Assembly (NCBI GenBank): GCA_905250075.1 | Contig: CAJNOP010000016.1 | Coordinates: 124,001 to 188,000, forward strand | Direction of reading: 5' to 3' | From: Rotaria sp. Silwood1 | Taxonomy: Eukaryota > Rotifera > Eurotatoria > Philodinida > Philodinidae | DNA length: 64,000 nt | In this document: positions 24,087 to 35,696 of the stretch, in pieces | Layout: each line of letters starts with the position of its first letter | How positions within the stretch are numbered: position 1 is the first letter of the stretch | The notes under the pieces: model-generated | Seen by the model: the letters and a program-made list of their open reading frames with translations, nothing else | What the model was told of the DNA's origin: nothing | Database searches by the model: none | Made by a program: the position numbers and the translations under genes

Positions 24087-25523
24087 ATGGCACGAATACC
24101 GTCAGATGTGTCACTTTTAATTCAACCTTCATCTTCTTTATCATTAGCATCTTTTCCTGTATATCGGCGTCGTTTCTATGTTCTGTTCGTTTTTGCTTTT
24201 CTCGCATTCAATCAATGTCTGTTTTGGTTAACATTTTCTCCAATCTCTCAAAGTACTCAAGCTTATTATCATATAACAGAGAGTACTGTCAATTTGCTTC
24301 TCAATTGGGGACCAATTATTTTCATTCCATGCTTACCATTAGTCTATATTCTGTTGAACAAACACCATGGGCTTCGAAAATGCATCATTATACTCGCCGT
24401 AACAGATTTGTTGGCAACACTATTTCGCGTTTTACCCTTAATAGTCATATCTCCTTCGAGTACTCATTTTACTTCGATCTCTCTCTTCTTCATACATATT
24501 GGTCAAATATTAAATGCTGCCTGTGGACCTTTGGTTATGGCACCTGTTTCGCAGCTCTCATGCCTTTGGTTTGGGCCCAACGAGAGAACACGTGCAACTA
24601 CGTTAGCCATTGTAGCCAATAGTTTCGGTTTAACCGTCGGTTTTCTCATCAGTCCTTGGATTGTGAACACACCTGATCGTATTCCTCAACTTCTCTACAT
24701 CCATTTCGTCCTTGCCTTGATTCCTTGTATGCTGACGCTAGTATACTTTCCGGCACAACCACCACGAGCTCCTTCACCTGCTGCTCAATTGCTCATTAAC
24801 GACTCGGCAAGTGAACAAAATTTTGGTTCATTGAATGCTTACATGAAAAATCTCAGGCAATGTTTTGACACACCTTCATTCCTGCTTCTCTGCTCTGTGG
24901 GTGGTCTATTGGGTGGTGCTTTTGCAGCATGGACGAGTCTCTTTGCTAATATTCTAGCACCAGAAAACTTCACGGAGAGACAGTCAGGTAATACAAACAA
25001 AAACAAAACAAAATGATTTTTAATTGTTTTTCTAGGTTGGTTCGGTTTCGGTGCATCTCTGGCTGCTATTATCGGTGGTCTATGTACAAGCACTCTGGCT
25101 GATATGCATTACTTTCGTCGTTCATTCAAATCCATAATTGTTACGATGCTTGTTGGTTGTTTGCTTGCTCTTGTATGGTTTGATTTGTCCGTTCGTACTA
25201 TCTTCTATGATGAACCGATTTTGAAGCCCACTACCACTACCATTACTCTAGCAGTGACATTGGTTGGTCTTTTTCAAGGTTCCGCGGCACCCTTGGTTTA
25301 TGAAGCTCTAGCTGAAATCATGTTTCCTTTACCTGAATCATTATCTGCATCGGTTTTGGTTCAACTTAACAATGTCACAGCTCTCATTCTTCTCTTTACT
25401 CCACCCACTCTGTACCAGTGGATGAATTTTCTGGTTGTTGTTGCTGTCAGTAGTTGTATTTTGATGATGGTATTCGTACAAATCGAGTACAAGAGACGAA
25501 ATGAAGACGAGAGAAAACAATAA
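24087..25523 (+). CDS. SLC49A4: SLC49A4/DIRC2-like major facilitator transporter
   Basis: Twelve-TM MFS transporter of the SLC49 (FLVCR/DIRC2) family; vertebrate SLC49A4 is a lysosomal membrane protein. Exons 24087-24987 and 25036-25523 join in phase across a 48-bp GT..AG intron to give 462 aa, close to the family length. Hydrophobic segments start at residue ~30. Family blocks include LLLNWGPIIFIPCLP, the GQILNAACGPLVMAPVSQLSCLWF stretch (GQxLNxxxGPxxMxAxxxxSxxWF), FGPNERTRATTLAI (the MFS R-x-x-A-T loop), AYFP-like VYFPAQPP and GWFGFGASLAAIIGGL. The start codon at 24087 is the first ATG giving the conserved N-terminus; an overlapping ORF from 23996 in another frame is a shadow. AATAAA lies at 25588. 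Codon use is visibly less A/T-biased at third positions than in neighbouring genes. Confidence 0.9.
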
Positions 25524-27049
25524 AAATTCATGTATGTTTTATAGATCATTGTTTATCACACATCAATGATATTGTTCATCATTTTTTAATAAAAGCTTGT
25601 TTTAGCGTAACTATTTCATATACTTTGGAAGATTTCCATTCCGTATGAAAGTTTGCAAAACTGAATTCTTTTTAATGTGACTCGATAGTGTTTTTCATAT
25701 TCTGCTAAAATGGGAAAAAAGTAGGATTTCATTAATCTACATGACTTTCTACCAAAAGGAATGTTTGCCTTATGACTTCTTCGAATTCAGATGCTTGTGA
25801 TTCTAAGTTCTTCCTGCTTATTAGACTGTATTGATGCATCCTCTAGTTGTTGCTATAATATCTTTGAATGAGTATGCATGCAATATACGATTAAAATACA
25901 CTGAGGCATCATTATTCTGTGAGGAACTCTCTGAATAAGAACCATGATGGTATCGCTATGAAAAAAAATTTAGCGAATGAAGAGCTCTTTGGAAAGATAC
26001 TAGAGCTGCATGACAACTCTTCATTATAGCCTCTATTGACGAACGAGTCAGTTTGAATCGTTGAATTCCTGGTGGTAGCTCAAATCAAACATACTAATTT
26101 GTTTTCGGCAGATACGGGCATTAATAATTGTTCTCTCATATGGAGGAGTACTCATATCAAGAAGTCAAGAGAATTAATCGTGTTTTTTATCAGATGTTTC
26201 CCTTAGTCATTCAATCTCAGTTCTATTCAGTAATCCTTAATCGCGATAGATCAATTTCAAAGACTTGAACAGTCAAACGTAGATCTTCGACCTAAACTTC
26301 AAAGAATAAAAAAGACATATGCGAAAGTTTCATATCAGTTTACTTTAGACGAGCTTATAGACCAGTGCAATGTCTTTTGAAAAGAATTGATCAGCTATAC
26401 CTTTCATAAGAAACTAAATCTGGTGTCCAACTTGATGGAAAAAAGATGGAATCATATCTGAGCTCTTTATAACAATTTTTACAAGCTCCATGACCTTGAA
26501 AGATAATAGCTCTACTAAAAGATCATTGAGCATTTAAACTAGCAAAACAAATCATGCAACTAAATATAAAGCACCCTAATCTCGACCCATGCGTTACTAC
26601 ACCAGTAATCGTGTATCTGAAACATGAAGGTCTACCTTAATAATGACAAAGAACAAGGTTGCATGCATATATTATTTAAAGAAACTACACAAAATTGAAG
26701 AAACCTTGAGCATCTCTCTCAATCAAAGAAAAGTAGCGATTTCCACAGATATAAGGACTAGCACAGTCGTCGAAATTCTCTATCCATTCTTGTTTCGTCT
26801 GTCTAAAACAAGCAGTTTTCAAATAGATGATCTGAAGGCATCCTTTTTTTTTAGAAAATATAATCAAGGTTTGAACTAGTGATTCTCATTGCAATTCATC
26901 AACATCGTTTGTCAAAGTATATACAACGTGAGAAAGCTCTTGTTTGCGTTGAATGAATTTTTGATTTCTTTTGTTTGCAATCAAGTAATGCAATAGCTAA
27001 ACAATTGAACTTCTCGTTCATATTGTCATCATAGTAATTATTTCGACCA
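25524..27049. other. Gene-poor stretch downstream of SLC49A4
   Basis: No intact gene. A plus-strand ORF at 26643-26879 contains YYLKKLHKIEETL, which resembles the LPKLHK motif of reverse transcriptases, but the flanks do not continue as an RT. Confidence 0.35.
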
Positions 27050-29719
27050 CTTATCATGCTAATTCATGCCATCATCAAGTTTTTTTGACGTTTGAAATAG
27101 TCTTCTTTCAATATGTTTAGGCTGTTATTATCTTGTAAGATGAGTCAATGATCGATCGGTAGTATGTGTTAGCAGGTTGTAACCCTTTCAGCAGTACCGA
27201 TAGGGACAACGCCTTATTGTGTAAATGTTACACAATCACGAAAAATGATAGTATTCTTAATAGAGAGGTTGCATCAACCAATCAACGAAGAATCTCGATT
27301 ATAGTACCAGTCCTAACTATTTCGACAGAGTCAATTGTTATTAATGCTATTATCTACAAACTGAAATCAATTAATATTTACTTTCAATTAGTTTTTGTAT
27401 AATAAAGTTTATAATCATTTATATAACTCATGAGGGCTTGAACATCTGAAGAGGAGACATGCGATTATTTAGTAGGCAAAGATGAAAAGAACAGCATGAT
27501 AACGTAGAGCATGAACATAATCAAGGTTAACTCTATTGGATACAGTAAAGATGGCTTTCACTTCATCAAGACAACTCTGATTGAACCAACAGATTAATGA
27601 AGATTTTAGTGTGGAATTCACTATGAAACAGTCAATATGTACTCCTTCAACTTTTCAATATCTTTCTGATTCACTGAGTAGAATTAAACAAGACACGTTT
27701 TGTTCACAGTGACAAACTTTACCATTCTGTTTTACATCAAGTTAGCAAGATTACCCGAAATACACTGATTTTTATGAAGAACCATACTCATCAAAGACAT
27801 AGCAAATAAGAATTATGTTCATGTCAAGTTAAGACAGCTAGAAACCAATGCAATTGTTTGTGAAATAAATAAACTTTCTTTGCATCATATGACTATTAGT
27901 GAATGATATCGCACAAAAACATCGAATAATATCGGATATATCTGATTAGCAATCCCCCGATTGTAGATGATGTCTCAAAGTATTTTGAGTCCAACTGATG
28001 AAGGTCCGCAAAAATATAATATCCAATCTCTCCCAGTGAATTGTGAAACCACGATGGCTCGACAAATTGGCTTTGACATAGTTGATAATAAATAGGTGTA
28101 ACTTTACTGAAATTACCATGGACATCGCAGAATGTTCGAATGACGTTCGTATAGTCCTTCGTAGACTTCTTGGGATGGTGAAGAAATAGTCTTTTTATGG
28201 TTTATAATGAAATACTGTTGTAAACAGCGAGAATGCTAATCATGTTGACAGACATTTTGATATAGAAGCGCATGGCAATGGAACCGTAATAAAGTTTCGT
28301 ACGACTCTGCGAGTATTTCTCAAAAATGTTCAATTTATAAAGAGAATTTTTCATAGTTTCGACAGTATGTTTTATACGAAGCTGAATTGATGTTTCTAAA
28401 CTGTAAACAATCCAATCGGAAATAATCGATCAAAAAAAAAACGCTCGTTCAGTGTGAAAATATGTACTTTTTTACGTTTTCAGAAGACTATATTTTTAAA
28501 GACAGCGAATTTGAAGGTATGATACTCACAACCTTGCTTTTTTTTTAAAAAATGAAATTCATTTTTCTATTCCTTACCGTGTGTTGCTGATGACCGAATA
28601 TTTCTAGTAGAATACTGTTTCACAAACAACATGAGATCAGTTCAGTACGGAGTGACGGAACATCACATAGTCGTTAATCCACATACAAGAGCAATAAGTG
28701 TTGTGAACACAAATGACATCGAAATCATGAGAATACTTAAAGATGCAAGTAGTCGGAGCACATTGAAGAAAGTCAGATGAATGAGAAGTTTAACTAGCAA
28801 TCCATTTTATGAGAAGTTCTTCGATTAATATGGCAATAGTTGTCAAAAGACGAAAGCGACTTGACACAAAGCTATGCAGTACTGATATATCAAGAGGTTC
28901 TACAATAGACTGAGAGAACATGGTCATGATACTCAGCAACAACTTACTTTTGCCGTTTGTCGCGATATATAGAGGAGAGATTTCATACTGCTAACTGCTA
29001 TACCTACCCATGCATTCTCTTCGGCAAACAGAAAATGGCCTGTAGATATTCCCGTAACAAGGCGATTGGTAAATGTGAATTGTTTAACAATGAGTAGTAA
29101 TCAAGCAAGCAAATTGGATGCAGTATTTTTGATTTATTCAAGAGCAGCGTTAGTTTTGGTTTTCAAAATACTTTCAGGTAATGTTAATAAGTTGACCAAT
29201 GGCGAAGCCATAAAACCGTTGATCGTATCAGCAAGTGTTTATGCAATACTTCTTGCAGAGAGTGACAACTAGTTGTCACATTGCACTCAGACTAATTCGC
29301 ACATCCATCGGCCAGATCACAGTTACATTCGTTCCCAAAACATAATCGACCCATGATTGTGAGACAAAATTGTTGAAACAACCTTGATGAAATGACGATT
29401 CAATATGAACACATGCGTCATAAGATACTGACATTTTTGAGCACGGACATTACAATGTATCTTGATACTTTACTTGAAGAATTTCGAAATCAGTTTGTGT
29501 TGGTAATATGACTATTCCTGTCTTGATGTGAATCTCTAATGAAGTATAAAGCATTAGTATGTATACAATCACGGAGACTAGGAGAATGAATAGATGAGTA
29601 GAAAGAATTTCTCTGCGAATTACTCTAGTATCTGTCGATTGTGAGTCAAAAGGGTTGAAGGTAGCCCATTTTTCTCTCAAATACACATGTATCCATTGCT
29701 TCAGACGAAGTTGAAGCAT
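27050..29719 (-). pseudogene. Degraded gene for a large membrane protein of a rotifer-type family
   Basis: Minus-strand frames with several stops form one coding-like tract of about 2.7 kb. It begins at 29719 with MLQLRLKQWIHVY, then a Phe-Asn-Pro-Phe segment, RREILSTHLFILLVSVIVYI (a single N-terminal TM helix) and LYTSLEIHIKTGIV. A Cys-rich CPCSKMSVSY block and a CFNNFVSQSWVDY block follow. Around 29270-29000 comes IAYTLADTINGFMASPLVNL and IKNTASNLL with TAG/TGA interruptions. Near 27990 is LDSKYFETSSTIGGLL, near 27580 SSLICWFNQSCLDEVKAIF, and near 27300 further remnants. From memory this arrangement (TM helix, CPC block, CFYNQTC-like block, TTIG-like block) occurs in an abundant uncharacterised protein family of bdelloids. 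That memory is unchecked. Confidence 0.5.
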
Positions 29720-30320
29720 TTTAATACTCAGTGGAGATCAGACTCTGTGATGATTTTGTATTCGTTTCAGTTGTTCTTCAACACAACTGATCAGATGAAC
29801 ACAAAGATATGTAGTCTTTCACTATTTGTGAACTGAAGTTTTGTAATGAAGAAAACTTTCTCGTCGATCGTCAGCAAAATAAAATGAATGCTTGAAATTT
29901 ATTCGAAGCGTAACAGTGAATACTGACAATGAATTTTGACAGAAAAAGATAGCAAAATGATAGTCACTCGTTCGCCAGATGTTGTGTATTCATTCAGATG
30001 ATTGACAAACATCATCTGCTAGGCAATTCATAGTTTATATTGGTATGATATCGTTTTATATTTGTTTTGCTGTTGTAGAAACACAAGAAAGCTTCATGGA
30101 ATTTATTCATCTTAGCAACAGAAGAAACTTTAACGTTTCTTTTTAAGGACATTCCTTAGTCGCACTGAAAAGTACTGTGAAATAGTAATAGAAAAACTGA
30201 AAATGTAGGCGCTTCATTTTATGCTGATGAAAAGCATCGTATAACAGAATTTTCTATAGTCCATTATATTTTCGATTGAGAAGCTATCGAACTCATTATA
30301 ATTTCTCATTGCTATGTTGA

Positions 30321-30593
30321 CTAATTATCACTCATATCCTGAATGTCTTCTGTAAAATATTCATTCAAAGAAACTTTCGTATTGATCCAGCTATTAAACG
30401 CTGTGTTTGGAAAAAACACGAGTTCAATGTTGTTTCTACATGCAATTTCACTATGAATCGAAAAGCCACAATCAATTCCTATCGGTCGATAGCCAATCTC
30501 AAATGTTTGACTTTTTCGACAAGCATTTGTCTCTGTCTGGTCAGCTTCATTGTCGTACACTTCTTCATAGTGAATGCTACTAAAAGTTAACAA
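30321..30593 (-). other. Unidentified ORF, possible gene remnant
   Basis: A 90-codon frame ends with a stop at 30321. It has balanced composition and several Cys residues, around FEIGYRPIGIDCGFSIHSEI. A short MSDKNPADIPNVQ frame lies just upstream, but no valid intron joins the two. It may be the last exon of a decayed gene. I do not recognise it. Confidence 0.25.
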
Positions 30594-30859
30594 ATGAATA
30601 CTTGTACATTCGGTATATCTGCTGGATTCTTATCAGACATTTAAAATTTAATTTAAGTATGTTATTTTATGCCTGAAATATTCGATTTGATGTTGATCAA
30701 CTTCGATGTCAGATGCAAACGCGATTGGCTGATTTCATAGAAAAAAAACAACCTTCATTTTATCGATAGCTTGGCGTCTTTTCATTCTCTAAGTAATTTA
30801 TTATCGGTATCATGATTACTTTTTTCTTAAGCACGGTGAATTGATAGACGACACATATA

Positions 30860-31461
30860 TCGAGTGGCCCAGATAAAATCGGACACTTTTATTTTGATCA
30901 TATCATCTGTTCTTTTAAAGCTATCAGGTTAGTTTTTTTTCAGTAGATTCTCCAAAAGACTCTTCATGAAACTTTAATTTTTTTTTAGTGCACAAAGCAT
31001 CCACCATTTTGCAAAACTCAATACATTCTTTTACTTCAATCTTCAACATTTTTCTTTACAACACCATCACGAAATTCTTTTACAGCATGTTTTAACTCAT
31101 TAATCAATGTCGATTTACTATAGTTCTGATTTGAGTCCGAATGAATTATTGTACTTGAGACGAATTGAATCAGGCAATAAGTTGGAATAGAATATAATAT
31201 AAATCGCCGCTAATTAATAAACTAAAAAAAAATGCTGTAAAAAAATTTCATGATGATGTTGTTTAGGGAAAGTGTTGAAGATTGAAGCAAAAGAATGTAT
31301 TGAGTTTTGCAAAACGATGAATGCTTTTTGCACTAAATAAAATTTAAAGTTTCATGCAGAGTCTTTTGGAGAATCTGCTGAAAAAAAACTAACCTGATAG
31401 CTTTAAAAGAACAGATGATATGATCAAAATAAAAGTGTCCGATTTTATCTGGGCCACCCGA
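30860..31461. mobile_element. 602-bp mariner/Tc1-type MITE with long terminal inverted repeats
   Basis: The left end, TCGAGTGGCCCAGATAAAAT, and the right end, the complement of TCGGGTGGCCCAGATAAAAT, match almost perfectly. The inverted match runs on for over 200 bp through TCGGACACTTTTATTTTG and the CTATCAGGTTAG block. The element is flanked by TA (30858-30859 and 31462-31463), the target duplicated by mariner/Tc1 transposases, within an ATAT extension. The ~150-bp centre does not code. Arms are nearly identical, so insertion was recent compared with the surrounding pseudogenes. Confidence 0.88.
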
Positions 31462-32359
31462 TATATAGAAGGATAGTCCAATAAGAGAGCAAGTCACTAA
31501 TTACGTCAAGAGTGGCTTGGTTTGCTTATCTCTAAATATATTTTCCAAAATTCAAGCAAAATCATTGACAGTTGTCTATATTTACAAAGACAAAGTGAAA
31601 AGACCATGATGACACTTGAATATTTTGATTGAAAAATGATTTATTAGATAATTCTCACTTTATTTTGAAACAATATATGCAATTATTAGAATACAAATGT
31701 TTGAGTAGTCATACATCACACTTATTGGAATGATCAGGAAATCAACTTCAGAAACAGCAGGAAATTATTGCCACATGAAACTAACAGAATCTTGTCTCAC
31801 TATAATTAGTCTATCTCAGAACTGATTATCAATTAAACTCACTAACAAATGCAAAAAAACGCGCCTATAAAGAAAACATATTTCAAGTTAAACGTTGTTA
31901 TCGAAGTTTTTCCCGAAAATACTGTCCTGTATATGTGTGGAAAACTCAGTGAGAAGCCTCTGACTTTGAACGATTGAACACGAGCACATATTCATCTGCG
32001 ATTATCTTACTCGTCCAGAAATTTACTAATAACCAAACAATTAACCCACAGGAACAGAATAACTTGCGATAGTTTCCTTCTGACACAGATTTACTAAACT
32101 AATGTTCAAAAGCAAGAAAACATAGTATTCATCCTAGTTTATTTTACAATTGCTGTACGATCTAACTAGTATATTATTTCAAAAGTTTGACCAATCGAAA
32201 TCCATCCTATGAAGCCTATTGATAATCAAACTTTTTTGAATATTTATTGAATTTCTTAATTATAATATATATCATTATCTCATCAAACCTCTTTGAAAAA
32301 GATTGCTTGTTGAATATGACTTAGTATTTCAATACATATCACTGCAGACTTTAGTCTAC

Positions 32360-32794
32360 CTAGAGCAATGAAATCCCATGCTTTTTTGCACTATCTATAA
32401 ACCATTTTTCAACAAGTTTGTCTTTGTCACTGAAAATTCGATGTCCGCCAGGATTGGATAAAACTGCTTGTTGATCAGCAGCTACATAATAAACATCAGG
32501 ATAGCTCGATATGATTGAAAAATGTGCATAAAATCCAGAATAACCCAAACCACCACTAAACTGATAAGGACCTTGGTTTTCTTCACCTGAACTCGGTAGT
32601 GTTTGAATTATTTGATTTAAATCTCCCCATTGTTCAGGGGTTAGCGACCAAACTGGGTTTGGACGACCAGAGTAAAGATATATAGTTGCAAATGGGTCGG
32701 AAAATTCTTCTTTCATAGTTGCAACACCAACTTTGTAAAATGAAACCGTCAAAATGCACAAAATAGCAAAACGTATGAAGATAAGAGACATCAT
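32360..32794 (-). CDS. Small secreted protein with SGRPNPxW motif
   Basis: Single-exon gene of 144 aa from ATG at 32794 to TAG at 32360. Residues 1-26 form a signal peptide (MMSLIFIRFAILCILTVSFY), so the product should be secreted. The mature part starts with TIYLYSGRPNPVWSLTPEQW, then a Gly/Tyr-rich GGLGYSGFYAHF segment and a C-terminal FSDKDKLVEKWFIDSAKKHG helix. From memory, short bacterial hypothetical proteins share the SGRPNP-W opening and a comparable layout, which would suggest horizontal acquisition. No search was possible. The function is unknown. It stands alone in a gene-poor region with its reading frame intact, unlike the neighbouring pseudogenes. Confidence 0.75.
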   Translation of the reverse strand: MMSLIFIRFAILCILTVSFYKVGVATMKEEFSDPFATIYLYSGRPNPVWSLTPEQWGDLNQIIQTLPSSGEENQGPYQFSGGLGYSGFYAHFSIISSYPDVYYVAADQQAVLSNPGGHRIFSDKDKLVEKWFIDSAKKHGISLL

Positions 32795-35285
32795 GTTTTT
32801 TGCATGCGATCAAGATAGGTCGAGAAAGAGAAATTAAAAAAAAATGGTAAAGCGAAACTATTTACGAAAGGGACGAGAAAAAAATGCAGCAAGATTGTCA
32901 CAGAACAGTAAAAGAAAAGGAAAAAGAAAGTCCAAAGTACAGTCTGACGGAGGAAATCGAAGGAATACGGTTTTTTTAAAAAGAAACGGAAGGTATCAGA
33001 AGAAAAAGAAGAAATTTAATGTACGCCTGAAAAGTGATATCCATCAAATTACAATCGAGGTTATGTGAACTTTCGGCTTATGATAAAAAAATTACCATTT
33101 GACACTACACTTTAGCATGATGCATATTATCATTTTTTTGTAGCTTTACTCATAGACGTTACGTACACAATCGATTCAATTTTAACTCGTTCTTTCATCT
33201 TTTTCACGGAATGAAAATAATGTTGAATATGTGGAACAGGCAATATAAAAAATCATTCTAAAAAATGAAAAGAAAAAATACAAAGCTTTGTAATATTGTT
33301 AGACTGCAAGTATTGATCTAAAGAAGACACGGACTTTCACCTATATTCCTAATCTAAGAATAGTTCCAAAATACTCTATTGTGTCGACATATAGATGATT
33401 ATCTCGAATACGAATGAATTCTCCAAGAAATAAAATTATGAGATAGAAAATGATAAAGTAAATGTGCAGCTTCAACGTTATCTGAAACTTATAGTGCTAT
33501 GGTTTGATTGAGAATCCATGGCAAATATTACTTATAAAAGTGATCAAAGTCACAGTTAACTAAAATTTGAAAATCAAGACGATTCTTTTGGGCATGTTCT
33601 TATATATAACTCTTGAAGTGCACATTCAGCTTTTGACTGACACAAAAGACATAAATGCTTGCAAAAAGTTTGACAAGTTTGAGTTAGAACTCATTGGTCA
33701 AGAAAACTAATCTCATCTTTTTACTGTAAAAGAAAAGAACTTATCGTCTAGCATGCTTTTATAGATCTTAGGCTCTGTATGCAATCGGCTTGTCAAGACT
33801 GATTTTGTTTTCAGTTTCTACAAATGCCCATTACAATACATGTAAGTTTTGATTAAAATGTGATAATGACACCATGTATTCTATTTGTTTTCTCTCAGTC
33901 GACTTTTTCTCATTCATGAAGATTGGCTACTTCCTAAAATTTTCAGTTTAAGATTAATGTCATGGTTTGCAAATGCTTTCGTAGTAGAGAGAGTCATGCA
34001 CAGAGATGTAGATTTCACTTACTTCGAAAGGAATGATCTAGGATTCAGATTGAACATCACTCTTATCTATTGGTTTTAGAATTCTGCTTGACTACTACAT
34101 CATTCACATGTTGGCTTGAAGACTCATGAAGTTGTTATCAAAAGCAAATATAAACAGGATGCCTCGTTGTAGAAAAAAGTTTTTTCAAGCTTGTTAGCGT
34201 TCACGCTCACGAAGAGCGACGAACACAGTTAACGTGCGTGTGTGGTTTATTCTCTCTCTCTTTATTCTTTAAGAAAACAAACGTTTATATACGAACATGG
34301 GAAACAAGGACAAAAGTAGAAAGGAATATAAAGGTTAATCAAGGACAAAGAAGAGCAATAGAAACGAAATAATAGAAATGAAAATATCAAAGAAAAGAGA
34401 ATAGATAGAATCGAGGTATATGTAGTTACAATACACTGTAACAAAGCTACTTGTAAAATATATTTAATTCTTGTCTTATCGTTTATATGGATAATCACAT
34501 TGTGTTTCTGAGAATAATTTCAAAATTTGTAAGTAGCTGCCTATGAATTAAGTAAAAAGTGTCCTTATGTGAGATACAAAATCTTCATTTGTACACCATT
34601 GTCACAGAGTGCATCAGAGTCAGGTATAACGTTATTCTCACTTGATATGAATGATTGTTGTCATTTACCTATGTTGAAAGTTTTCTTGAATAACTAAATG
34701 TAACTGTATGGAAGAGGATAACGCCTTTAAAGACACAAATCCAATGCAATAAACTCGACTCCGTTGAGTTATAAAAAGCAAGTTTCTCTTCGATCTGAAA
34801 CTTCCCTAAGTCTTTTAGCAAGCACGATGGTCGAGAAATCTTTGGCACAAGAACAATAGAAAAGAACTTCATCTTTTCATGTTACTTATGTCGTTCATTG
34901 ATGTTACCTTACACTAACAACATGAATGATGACAGAATTCAATTTTAGTACGGTCAGTTCCGTTGAACAAAAATAGCAGTCGTCTTTGACATTGAGTATT
35001 CTGCAGCAATTGATACTGATGGAGACTTGACAAAAAATCGATAAATTAAATCGCGGCAAAGGCTGACTTGCTTGTTTTTATTTGCTATTGTATTGAGTAG
35101 TTCCCATTAAGCTATCGGGTATTATTTCACAAAAGACATAAAATATGATGAAAAATTCAAGACTATATGGAAAAACGACGGACGGGCTCTTATGATAATA
35201 AATAAAAGTTGAAACTAATGCCTTTAGCATGAGCTTCAAAAAGCTCCATCACTTCTAATTAGTTCAATATGGCAAAGCAAGAAAG
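32795..35285. other. Gene-free stretch
   Basis: Nothing supportable. A Lys/Arg-rich plus-strand ORF at 32844-33068 is explained by purine-rich sequence. ORFs at 33885-34079 and 34262-34498 lack any family feature. Confidence 0.4.
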
Positions 35286-35696
35286 AATGCTAAAGAGTCA
35301 CTGCTCTTTCATCCAGAGATGACTTCAATTCAACTTCCAGAAATACCCAAGAACTTCACAGCATTTTCAGCATTCAGATTAAATCAAAATCATCGCAAAA
35401 TATTGGAAACTCTGAAAAAGATGTCTGTATCGATAGACGAATAAAAGGAAATGATACTTATTCACACGATCACTCTCGACCACTTCGTTTTGGCAGCTCT
35501 AAAGAAAATATTTTATCCTGATGAGCATGTTCTCATCATTCCTTCTAATGTGTTGCTGTTCTGTCGTTTTAGTCCCACTCTAAATGATCGCTTGTTAGTG
35601 CCCGTGATGGAATACTCGGATGCTAAACGAAGATTAATATGTCCCTTCTATTTTAATTACTTTAAGATATCTGCCAAGAAAACAGAGAGTACATAA
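35286..35696 (+). pseudogene. Coding-like remnant, unidentified
   Basis: One plus-strand frame stays open from 35286 to 35696 apart from a single TAA near 35442. Its composition is protein-like, with segments such as TSIQLPEIPKNFTAFSAF and LKKIFYPDEHVLIIPSNVLL. No start codon or splice context is clear and I do not recognise a family. It is probably a fragment of a decayed gene. Confidence 0.3.

Noticed and set aside
23996-24622. 208-codon plus-strand frame
   Set aside because: It is the alternate frame of SLC49A4, whose own frame carries the conserved transporter motifs.
26643-26879. Possible reverse-transcriptase motif YYLKKLHKI
   Set aside because: The LPKLHK-like string is suggestive, but neither the preceding nor following frames continue into RT domains as they do at 20.8-22.1 kb.
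32844-33068. Lys/Arg-rich plus-strand ORF
   Set aside because: Purine-rich low-complexity sequence; no gene context.
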